DNA of 64,000 bases from Maylandia zebra (taxonomy: Eukaryota; Chordata; Actinopteri; Cichliformes; Cichlidae): the NCBI RefSeq assembly GCF_041146795.1, contig NC_135187.1, positions 6,683,556 through 6,747,555 of the forward strand, in the 5' to 3' direction. The translations under genes were made by a program, and so were the position numbers. Shown here piece by piece: positions 12,307 to 24,600 of the stretch. The notes under the pieces are model-generated. The model saw nothing but the letters and a program-made list of their open reading frames with translations. It was not told where the DNA came from and searched no databases. The stretch's first letter is position 1. Each line of letters starts with the position of its first letter.

Positions 12307-13451
12307 GCTCTGTTGTGGGCTAAGAGGTGAATTATTGTTAAAACAGATACAAAGAAAAAAAAAAAAAACTTGTTTCATCATCATGAACAGCCACAGATTG
12401 AGTATATAAACCATTATTCTTAAATTGGGCCTTTAGTGGTTGACTACAGCTGTATGCAAGGCAGATCTGTATATAGTAATGGCAGAAATCTGCCTTTTCA
12501 CACATTTTTTAAACCCTGTCATGATATTTAAGTTGCACTTTTGTTTTTTCCTAATAATAAAACCAAAAGAAATGTTTTCCTCACTTCAAAGCTGTACTGC
12601 CATTCAATAAATCATTTTGCGTTTAAAACCCACTCGACATTTTAACACTCTGTCCTCTGTAGTAGTAATCCTTCGTCAAAGGAGCTTGCAAAGAAAAGCG
12701 TCTGGACTTCTTTAAGTTCTTCTTCGTGTTACCCGAGTTGCAGTTGTATTTACCATTAAGCACACCAAGAACAACAACAGTCACTTGCATATCATGTGCC
12801 ACATTTATTTTGACCAGACAGTAACAACGTGGTAAAGCCAGGTTTTATTAAGTAGCTGTTAAAATAACGTTGGCGTCTCCGATGAGACTTGGGTGTACTA
12901 GTAACCAATACAATGGAGACAAACTAGGGTGTTGCACGGTGATCCACACCTGCTTGGACATAACACTCATATAAAAGTGCCTGCTAATAATGAAAATCAA
13001 TCACACGAAAACGTAATATTTACGTTTACAGTGAAAATCACACGATTTAGCGTTAACTCAACTCAGATAAACTTTTAATAGACCCCTATAACAGAGGTCC
13101 GACTTTAGTAACTTACCGAGTATGATGTGAGCCTAAACAAAGCCACTGTGTCCACAGTTTTTAGCATTTACATTAAAAAAAACTTAACTTGCGTAATTAT
13201 CGAGTTAAACCAAGATAGAAAATCTTACTGGGACACGCTAATTTTTAAATCAGCTTCGATTAAATTACATAAAGACATCACCGACACTAAACCCGTTCGT
13301 ATGATCGCTAACGTTGACGGCAGATACCCTTAGTACGAAAAGGAACTTCTACATTAAATTACAAAACTTTGCTCTTACGGTTTAAGTCGAGTTCCGCAAC
13401 ACAAACTGCAGATTAAAACACACACTTCACTGTAATATATGAAACAATTAC

Positions 13452-13575
13452 CTTATAAACAATTTCCGTGTCCGCGGGATCTCCGTCCTCGACCGTTTAA
13501 ATTTGAATTGAACTACCTTGGTGAGCGTCTTGCCGTGATTGGCCGAGATAGCCCGAACCCCGCCCCGTACGTGTG
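13452..13575 (-). promoter_or_regulatory. kifc1: kifc1 promoter and non-coding first exon
   Basis: A donor on the minus strand (ataag|gtaatt) closes a short non-coding exon at 13452. Upstream lie TTTAAA/TTCAAA sequences at 13496-13507, a CCAAT box at 13542-13538 (ggccaatcacg) and a GC box (ccccgcccc) near 13558. A CCAAT box about 30 bases ahead of a CHR-like TTCAAA/TTTAAA element is the layout known for G2/M genes repressed by DREAM, which fits KIFC1 biology; that reading is inference. A second possible donor (actcg|gtaagt) occurs at 13117, so alternative first exons are possible. Confidence 0.5.
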
Positions 13576-13639
13576 TATGCGTGTTTTGTCTTTCGGAGTT
13601 TTCTGCTTGGGCGGGATATACCCTGTTTGAATACTTGTC

Positions 13640-14470
13640 TCCAGTGCTAAAGGCCAAATTCTAACTGACTTATGATCAAACGAAACAATTAAAAAAAAAG
13701 TCGTATAATTTTAGTATATACGAATCGCTTTCTTTTTCAAGTACATTAATTAAATATATATATAATTGTTATAATCAATTTTTTTTAGCTACATTGTTTA
13801 AAATAAACATCGTACGGTGGCCCGGAGGTGCAAAAGGCAACTGTTTGGGGGAAAAACGCGCATTGACTTATATTCTTATCATTTCTATTCCAAAGCTTAA
13901 AACACAGCTTAAAACGCCTGAAAGAAGTAGTGTAAAACATTAAATTACATGCTTTGATATGGTTTGCTATGTTTACAGAAATATAATCTGTTCTTTTTAA
14001 TTGTTTTGATAAATAATTGTTATGACAGAAACCTTTGGACTGCTTCTGGTAAGACACACGTACACTCTATAAAAATCCATGTGCAGTTTGTATATGCTTT
14101 CCTAGCGAAAGCATTGTTTTTCTATAAATGGAGCTAAAAGAAACACATCACGTTGTAGGTCTTGGTGTAGACAGTCTTCTAAGCATGTGAATCCTTTTCA
14201 TACCATTGCTAAGCCTTTGCAGCATAGTCCACTGCAATTTCCAAACCACGTGGGGATGGTAGAATCACAGATTCCCTGAACCTGAATCAAAAATTCACCT
14301 TCATTAGTTTTGAGAAAAATACCCCCTGATCTTTACCCTGGGTATCTAGGATACACTGACCACGTGGAGCTACATGCTGTAGCAAAAGAGCAGCCAAAAC
14401 TTTCATTATAAATGTTCATTAATAATATGTACTGTTGATTTTAATAAAATACCAATAAAAAATGTAGTGC
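13640..14470. other. kifc1-znf384 intergenic spacer
   Basis: AT-rich spacer between the kifc1 promoter and the probable end of the znf384 transcript. I see no gene, repeat family or conserved motif in it. Confidence 0.4.
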
Positions 14471-14494
14471 TTTCATCATAAACAGGTTTTGAAC

Positions 14495-14500
14495 TTTATT
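14495..14500 (-). terminator. candidate znf384 polyadenylation signal
   Basis: This is the first AATAAA on the minus strand that I find downstream of the znf384 stop at 17258. It would give a long 3' UTR of about 2.8 kb (17257 to about 14475). ATTAAA variants exist nearer the stop (for example 16396-16401), so a shorter UTR is possible. Confidence 0.35.
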
Positions 14501-17257
14501 CTCCATAAGGGAAGAAACAGTCTGTTCAGATGAGCAAGAGGTGTAACTGTGCATACAGTATGAAGAGTGTAGCATAAGAGGGCAGTTAACTGTATTATCA
14601 GGAGCATTGGTAATAACATTAACAAGAATATTGAGAATGGGTTATTTCTCATAAAAAGACACAATGAAATACAAGGAGTATACATGGAGACAATCAGCCG
14701 TCTGTATGGGCATCCTGAACATTTCTGATTGGTTAGAGACGGCGTGTGCAGTGTCCCAGGTCACCAAGGTCACAGCTTCTCATAATCATGCTTTAATTAT
14801 TTGCAGATGTATCATGGATACGTTAGCTTTAAATATCATATGGTTACAGTATTAACATGGTTCTCTGAGTAATTGAGACCATTTTTTCCCATAAGTTCAG
14901 GAATCAATCCCCAACAGTAAACTTAGCACAACACCTGTACAGATGTGGAATTACATATTTTAGCCAAACTGCACCTCTGGGAAGCCTCAGTGGTCCCTGT
15001 TTATAATGTATTAGGGATCCACCAATATTGGTACATATTCACCATCAATGTCACTGGGATACTGATAAATATAAGATTTGGCTAATTATCTGTTGTGTTA
15101 CAATTATATGACTGAGTAATTGGGAATGGGAATAATTTAGGAGACTTGAGAATGCCATTTTAGCTCATTGATAATTAAGTTTTTTTCATTTCCTTAGTAC
15201 AAAACTTGTTACTTTAAAAATCTGTATAAATTCATCCACTGTTGCCCCAATTTCCATTAGTCCAGGGAACAATACTCAAGTCCTGCCCTACAGTGAACCT
15301 ATATAACAAAAGCATAAATGTGGAATTACAGATAGTTTTACCAAAGTGCTTCCCTTATGCCCAAAAATATTTTAAATGACTAATTAAAGTCCCTGCTAAT
15401 TTTCTTCTTGCATTTCACTGATATTGGTACGATATCTGCGCCGTTGCCTGCCATTGGGATTAAGTTATGAGGACAGACTTTAGAAAAGTATTTATATGAT
15501 TTAAAAGGCAGAGCTTTAGAGTTCACTGACATCAAAAGGGAACAAATAGATACATCCTAATTCTTTGCCTAATTATCACACATGAGGTTTAGTTGACTCA
15601 TCTCTGGTTACGTCCTAATTAAGATCAGTTTCACAGTCTGTAGATGGTGGCTGTGGTTGTGTTAAAGGAAACAATTATTCTCCTGTCATTTCCTCACTTT
15701 GCTGAGCGTGACGATCTCACAGCCCGTCAGCTTTAAAGTTGACCTGGGACACTGCCAGTGATTTGGTACATGTTAATTTGATTTCCTTTAGTTTTCATAG
15801 ATGCTTTACACAAGACATACTTCCCTTTTACAGATGAAAAAGTCTTTTCTATGTATTTTATGTACAGCATACTGCAATATCATAATGCCTCAGATTGATA
15901 ATAATGTGGATAACATTTGCAATACAGTTATAATGGAAGTAGTAATAATATGTATGAAAAGTTCTTTAAAAAAAAAGAGATTAATAACAGTACCTGTCAG
16001 CCATTTTCATCACACAATCATTATTTTCCCAACAACCATCCTGACAATAACAAACTGGGCTGCCTTAGTCATTCGAGGACAGTAAACAGTTGAATAGCAA
16101 CAAAAAAAAAGGAAAAAAAAGGGACCAAGACGTTCTGTTAGGACTTTTCTCTCTGTTCCATCACATTCATGCGCTCACGTTGCTTTCTGTTTGATCACAC
16201 ATTTCTCTGTTGGTAGAAAAATACATACATATGATATATAAAAAAAAGGTAAAGGATGAAAAACATAGGCGTGAAGTAAGTTTCATCAAGTGCTTTCGTT
16301 ATGACCCCTCCCACCCCCGTTTTTCTCTCTTTCTGTCGTGGTTCCTGCTGTGGACTCCTTACATTTAGTGCATTCTCTGACCGATCGCGCTATCTTATTT
16401 AATACTTTGGGAAATGTTTCCTCGCTCCTCTGAGAGGAGGTGGGTGTAAATAAGGACATCATGATCTGTGAAATGTACACTTTTGAGATTCGGCTGCAGG
16501 CTTTAGCGAGACTTCCCAAACGCACGCTTCATTTTTCTTCCTGCTGCTCTTTCCTTTGTAGCTCCAATTCAGTGTTTCTGATGTAGTCTGTGACACCTGA
16601 CTGTGCCTTTCAGATGCTGTTTAAACATTTCTGCACCGCTGCTTCAGATGCTCTCATGAATCTCTACAGTCTCCCATCATTCACTCCTTTTTTGTTTTGG
16701 CTTGAACTAATAAGTGATGAATGTTCAGATTAATGTGATCTGAATGTCTTCAACATTTACACTATTCTTTGGACCATAACTGCTCAAAGAATAGTGAAAT
16801 TAGTTTTTTTAATTTTACAGATATTTTACACCTTTATCCTCCAAAGATCCCTCAGTCAGGACTGAGAGATACATGGCAAGTGGGCTCAGGAATCAAGAAG
16901 CACACTGTAAAATATCTGTGTAAGTAATTTATGGTTGTACTCAGCATCAAAGCTTCTTAAGTGGGTGAATTCAAATTTACTTCTATCCATGATTGTATTG
17001 CATTACCCGACTAACCGCTTTTAAAAAATAATCTCACTGAAAGCTACAGAAGTCTAAACTGAAAACACTAGTGTTTTTACACTTTCAAATTCAGTGATGT
17101 GTCAATAAAATAGAAGATCTGAATTATAGAAATTCACCCAATCAGCTGTTTTTCCCCTGATTTTAAGAAGGCTCTAATACTGAATACAGTTAAATTACTT
17201 GTACATATGGACCATTTTTACTCGACTAATCCCTCGAGCAGAGCAGGAAGACGCAGC

Positions 17258-20200
17258 CTATGAGTTCATGTGCTCCACCTGTATGGCTGATGTGGAGACG
17301 GTTAGGCAGAGGTCTTTGTGGGTCACTGGCAGGTCTGCCACAGTGACTGGTTTGTACTGGATCTCGCTGGCTGACACTGTCTTGTACTGGTGTAGATCAA
17401 ATGGGCAGGGGACCACAGATTCTGTGGGTTGCTGTTGTGGCTGGTAGCTGCCTGGGGGTCCGGGGTTTGGGTTCTGGTTGTTGTTAGGGTTCGTCTGGTT
17501 TTGGAGCTGGCTCGCTCTGCCCGCACCTCTCCCTCGACCGCGGCCTCGGCCCCTGCCTGGTGTCAGACCCTGGGCCTGCTGAGCAGCTACTGTTGCTGCC
17601 ACTGTTAATGGGTCGGGGTTGTGCTTCTTCATGTGTTTCATTAGATACGTCTCCTGGAGAACGGATGACAGAAGTAGAACACATGATGTCAGGAAAGAAA
17701 AACAGGAACAATGTGTTTTGATTTTTTTTAAACTATTAATATAGCTTTGTGGTTGTATGGCATCACTAACCAGCCATTTAACCCTCTCAAGGCAGGGGTT
17801 GCCGATTGGCAACAGTTAAAAACTAACAACCTCATTACCCCACATACATATTTTATGAGTTTTTTTTACTCAGAAGTACCACTGCAGGACTTGGTTGTGC
17901 ATTAGCAACAAAAAGTTTAATTTGAGCCTGAGAGCGTTAATATTTATAGTGAATGATTTTTGAGTTAATGAGTTTTGCTGCTGGGCAGAAAAGTGCTGCA
18001 AAACATCTGGATGTGAAAGTGAAGCTAATCTTTTTTTAGCTTTTGGGTAAATAATTTAATCCACATTAGACATTTGTGCCATCTGAAGACTAAATGAACA
18101 TTTGTGTTCAATCTGAAGAAATATCCTTCACACACTCCCAAAATATCTATGAACAACTAGGGCTGAGCCATATCATACCGTTCACGGTAATACCGGTATG
18201 ATGTTGGGCAACTATAAGAAAATGAAATAGTGTCTTTGTTTACATACGCACATGGCGGCGACGGAGAATAAGAAGGGCGAAAGCGGATCGTTGAATGAAA
18301 CGGATGAACCAGAATTGGTTTGTAAAAATGCTGCAACGTCAGTGGTGTGGAACTGGTTTAGCTTTCGTCCGTCAGATACACAACAAAGCACTATTTTTGG
18401 TAGAGCATGCTAGCGGGCCGTCGTTATTACCGTGTTTTTTGGAAAATACGGCACACTTAAAATCAATCCTTGGATTTTTGTGAAAATCGACAGAGCCCCT
18501 TATAATCCCGTGTGCCTTATGTATGAATTCTGGTTGTGTTTACTGACCTCGAAACGATTTTATATACACGGCGCTTGAAAATCTGTCAAATGTTTCAGTA
18601 CGACTTTGCTAAGCTACGAAGCCGCACCGCTTGATGGATTGTCGGAGCATTACGGCTATCGTAGGCAGGAGCCTCGCGGAGTGATACGTGCTGTGCTTCA
18701 ACATAATATTACCGTATTGTGTGTGTATAACCTCTTTTTAAGTTTTGTGGATATTATACATGGTTATGCTGAGGATATGTCGGCCAGTTTCCACTGGAAA
18801 TGCCTTTTGGTTAAACTGTCAGCGAGGAATTTGCATTTGCACTGTTAAATTTTTATATAACTTTAATGCACATAAAAAACAGCTGCTTGTTTAAGTGAAA
18901 ATACATTGATTTTTTTATTATTATTTTTTTGCACAAATAAAGTTGTGGACTTGTAAAGTATTTTGTCTAGTGTCAATTATATCGTCACTTATATCGTTAT
19001 CGCAAATTTTCAAATGTATATCGTGATAAATATTGTTGGTCATATCGCCCTGCTCTATGAACAACCCAAAGACACAATGCCTGTGCCCACTGATGATGTA
19101 TGTGCATAATTATATAATTACTAGATACATTAACAGTACCAGCTGCTATACAGCATCTGGCTTAAACTGCGCGAACAATGATTTTGGCAGAGAGGGATGA
19201 TCAGTGCTTTGCAGTAATAATCATTATATTATTCTATTCTAAGACCTGAGATCAGAACAAAAGGCTCATTAGAGCTCTACATATAATGCATGTCAGACAG
19301 ACTCATGGATTGTAAACAATAGTGTATTAACAGTAAAGCATCTGCAAACCAGCAGTACAATTCCTGCCAACTCTCTCCTGTTACGTCTTCTCTGTTGCAG
19401 TACAACCAAATCTACACTTTCAGTAAACTGCATGTCAGATACCAGAAGTCTTACCGAGGTATAGGATCGGTTGCAGAGGCCACAGGAGAACAGCTTGGCG
19501 TGTTTCACGGTGTGTGTGGACAGGTGAACCTCTAGACTGGCAGCATCTGTGTAACCACGGTTACAGTTGTGGCACTTGTACGGCTTGTCTTTGTTATGCT
19601 GCCGACGGTGAGACTGTGATGGAAAAATAAATAAATAAAAGAGGCATGTAAAAACTAGTAATATGTAATTTGATCTTGACTACAATAGAAAAGGCAAGAA
19701 AATCACTCTTTTCAGACTAGAGTCCAGCTGATATATCAGGCAATATTTGCTAAAATATCAGCATCGGGATTAAAGCTGATAAATGAAAATGAAAAAGGAG
19801 ACATTAGTAATTCATGACCTGTGACAATAAAACATAATTATTTTTAAACTTCACTGTCCCATTATCTCAGGAAAGCCTGATAATTAACTTCATATAACAA
19901 TTGTTAGGGAGACCTGTTTGTGCTTTATATGTCTTTCAAAAAAAATAATGGCCAACATGTTGAATTTTTAAATCTCTTTTTAATTATTAACAATGAAAAA
20001 TGATCCAAAATAAAATTTCTGTGAAAAAAAAGGTAAGCATCAACATATCTACTACTCCATCACACTTGGTTGTACATTTTGTCTACAAAACCCAACCTGT
20101 GGAACCTGGATGAGTATGAGAACCACTGGCTTGCAAGTAAATATATGCTAGTAGCACTAGAGCCTTAGTAAAGTAATGATCATGTCAGTGGCAAAGAGAA

Positions 20201-21620
20201 AACCTGTAGATTCAGTACCTGGAGGTTGGACAACTGAGTGAAAGCTTTTTCACAGCCAGGATGATTACACTTGTACGGCCGGTCACCGGTGTGAATCCTG
20301 GGAAATCACAGTCAAAACAAAACAAAGGTGATGTCAAGTTTGACGTACTGACAAAGTTAAGATACTTCTAGATCAGCTCAGCCCCTCGCTTCCTCATGTT
20401 GCAGTTTCTCAAACTTCTACTTTCACTTCCTCGAGAAGGAAACGGCTTTGGTAAATTTGAATAGTGTGACCTTTGGTTGCTATTTGTGCACTTTAAAATC
20501 ACATCCTTTTTTCAGCACATTTTATCATGAAGTGTCTTGATGCATGCTCAATCATCCAGGTAAGAAAATCCCAAAAAGTCGATTCTGTTCATGTGGACGT
20601 AGCGTTTTCAGTGGGAGGAATGTTTCGTCACTAATCCAAACAACAAAACGTTTCTCTTTTTTGGGATTTTATGATGAAGCAATAAGCTATGAAATAAAGT
20701 TTTATAACAGATAAACTAGGCTGCTAATACATGCCAGTGATCACACATCAACCACATTCTTCTGTCCTTTCAGGTGGTAGTGCCTAGCTTTGTAACAGCC
20801 TTTCGCCTTCCATTAGGTTGAGCTAATCTGTGGTTTGATTGTTTCTATCATCCGCTGAAAACTATTTTTTATGGGTCACTCACCCTTAACATTTGAATCT
20901 GGTTTACACCTCAGTGTATGTTTGTAGTAAAACATAAATATGGATTATTTTGAACTTTGAGGCATGCTGAGCTACTCCAGTAGCATCTAAGAGTTAAAAT
21001 ATGGAAGTGGGCAGAACAGATCCATCTTATAAAAGAAAAAAAGTACATGTCAGATTTGATAGATACTATAAACACACAATAACTCAAAAAGAAGGACACA
21101 AGCACAGTGACATAACTCTCCATGCACCTGCTCCCATACATGCACACATTCAAAACCCGCCCGGCCCAGCCCAGCTCGGCCCAGTACCGTGTGTGCTGCT
21201 GTAGGTGACTGAGCTGCCTGAATGTTTTCTGGCAGTAGGAGCAGGTGTAGGGCTTGGCCCCGGTGTGGATGCGGATGTGCTGGGACAGGTAGCTGGAGTT
21301 GGCAAACGACTTGGAGCAGTGGGGACACTTGTGGGGCTTGGCCTCAGTGTGGTTTCTAACACGGGAAACCGGGATTGGAGGGTTAAGGGGGTGGGAGGGA
21401 GAGAGAAACACAGAGAGAGAGAGAGAAACAGCGAGAGATTTTTAAGCTACAGCATGACCAAACTTCATAATGAGCCGAAGACCAAATCATGCATTTAAGC
21501 TAAAAGGATCTGATTGATCAAGTATTGATCACAGATTACTAAGTTTGACAGTGTGCTCTTTGTGCTGTGTCTGAGTTGTGAAAACACAGAACGAAACATA
21601 CAGCAAGCACAGTCACGCTT

Positions 21621-21658
<38 letters not shown>

Positions 21659-24600
21659 GTCTCTCTCTCCTTTTGGTGTGCACTACTTTGAGTGAAGTGT
21701 GAGTGTAGTGTATCTATGAATGTCTGAGTCTGCTGCAGTCAAACCAAAATGTAAATTCAAGATGAGTGCCAGGCCAGCGGAGCACATCTTCCTCTTTAAA
21801 ATTAATGGCCTGAAACCCACAGAGAAAACCCAGTGCATGGAAATGAGGGAAATGAAAGCATGAAGGTGAATGACAAGGTCAACATAAAATTAACACATTT
21901 ATCAGAAAGGTGACAGCCTGGATGGGAGATAGATTTATCACTCATATTGTCACAATTAATGAAATATAGTAAAATGAAAACTAATTTTAGTGTCCGATTA
22001 GCGCCTTTACCACAGTAAAAAGGGGTGTAAAACATGCAGGTTAAAAACTGTATATCAGGATGTATTTTTTAGGCACAGCACATACAGTTAGTATGCAAAG
22101 TGTACTTAGACTTGTATCGTGCATTCTTAAAAAATGTTTTCGTTTTTATCTTGCTGAGAATGAAAGGAAAATGTTTTAATAAAGACATCTGAATAACAGA
22201 GACATCTAGAGAAGATGCTGAAACAAAACAAAAAGGGGATGCCTATTTTGGTGAAACCTGAGTGACAGACGGGTGTGTTGGTGAGAAAAGGCATTTAAAT
22301 ATAACTCAATCATCCTGTCTCACTTACTGCTGGAATACTGAGTATCTGAATCTCTACATATATAAGGAAACAAATGACATTAATCTGACTAAAGCCTGGG
22401 TTATACTCCAGTTCAGACACGGACAAATGGAGACCTGGTGCCTGGGTGCATTTGAACTTGTTTTTTCTCTTGTTTAAATCACTAGTAAATTACTTGCCAG
22501 GGAAAAAAATACTTTGACTGAATGCTGGGAGAATTAAGGAATTTCAGTAGTAGTATGCCATGTGATTGGCTGATTAAATATTTGTGTTAACAAGTGGTTG
22601 AACAGGTATATCTAATATAGGAATATGGATATGTTGCCCCCATACATGATGAACCTCAGGTAGCCATTGTAACTTAATAAATATTGCAGCTGTAAGTGAG
22701 ACTGTGTAGGAGTTGTATTTAATTACCTTTAGATACTGACTCAGGAAACTGACTTCCCATTCTCACAGTGGGTCCCAGTTTTTAGAAAAGAATGAATGGT
22801 CAAAGACAAGTACTTAAAAATAACAGGTTAAGAGGCATGAAATAATTTAAGTTTTGGGGACTTTCAAAGATGATACTTTGACTGTGCAGAAAGAGCTTTA
22901 CACTGTCAGCACTCCCCAAAACAACCCAGACAAGTCCCAAGCTCACCACTCCTTCTTCCCTTTATCTATCACCACACAGATGTTCACATGCACACATTTT
23001 AACACACGCACACACTCAGGCCCAGTACCGTGTGTGCTGCTGTAGGTGACTGAGCTGCCTGAAAGTTTTCTGGCAGTACGTGCAAGTGTAGGGCTTGGCC
23101 CCGCTGTGTATACGAATGTGCTGGGACAGGTAGCTGGAGTTGGCAAACGACTTGGAGCAGTGGGGGCACTTGTGGGGCTTGGCCTCGGTGTGGGACTTGG
23201 CGTGGATCTGCATGTCTGACTTGCTGAAGAACGTCACTGCGCACATCCGACACCTTGGCAGGCAAGGAATGAGAGGAGAAGAGAAGAAAACAGTTATGAT
23301 AAACAAAGCACAGAAAAAACTGCAAGTATCTAAAACATCATTAATATTTTCCTAAACTTAACGCACTTTATCCTACCTGTAAGATTTGGGTCCGTCTTTG
23401 TTAGTGTGATCATCCTCATCATTTGACAGATCATATGGGTCGCCACCGTGATGCTACAATACAATAATAAAAAAAGTACTTATGGTTGTAAAGGTAAAAT
23501 GCCTCACAGTTGGTTTTATAAAAGGAAACAAGGAAAAAAGAAAGAACATAGAAAATTCACCTGTCCACCAGCAGCAAGGTGTGCCAGTATTAATGCATCA
23601 CTTCCTGGAGGGAGGACCCCACCCACTCCAGCCACCCTGCTCATCACCTGTTTGCTTTTCCTGCCTCGTTTTGATGGTGCCGGCATGACAACAGCAGGAG
23701 CAATGTCATCCTTCTTATCTAAAAATGAGAGAAAATTAAGAAAGAAAGAAGGGAAAGGAAACAGGGAGTGTTGAGTGAAAACAGGGACAGTTTGGAAAAA
23801 TTATGATGCACAGCTCAACACCAAACCTTACATAAGACAGATACACAGATGTGTTTGATTGTGTATGGATGTAACAGTGCAATTGCAAGAATACATTTGG
23901 GTGGGAACAGGAATCAAGTGTCTAAAATAAAATGGTAAAAAGAAGCCCTAAGCCTCATCATTTTTTTTTACGTTGAAATTATTAAAATGATGGTGACCTG
24001 CACCTGTGTATTACCTGAATTTGAGGGGTGCACTGCTGACACTATCATGGTGGTGGCAGTGGGGTGTCCAGCTACAAAAGACTGCGTGGAGGCGGTGGGG
24101 ACCAGTGTGCCCTGTGGGGTGGTGATCACTAACCCCGCTAAGAGGAAAAGAAAAACTGTGATCTGGCCGTCCAGATCTCACTCTGTTAGGCTTTTATTCT
24201 AACTAACAGTTAATGGATGATGTAGTGATAAAAGAACTTTAATTTTCAACCTTGCAACTTGAAAGCCACACAATATCTTATAAAGGACAAAGCTACAGCA
24301 CTAACACAAGACTTGCTAAGGTTTATACAAAAGATTTTAACGAATATTTTTATACAAGCTGTGCATAAAAAAGGGATAAAACTGCTAATATTAACACTAA
24401 GTACTACTACTAACACCTAAATGGAAACTGAAAAAGAACCCTGTTGAGATTGTGATTAGTAGCCACTGTAGATTAATATGTACAGTGTCATTCACTCCTA
24501 TGCACATATCTTGTGACACCAACAAATATGGGTAGAGTTCAAAAAGTTCTGGAAAGAGTTCTATAAAAACCAAAAACCTTACCTGGTTTAAATTTGGCTG

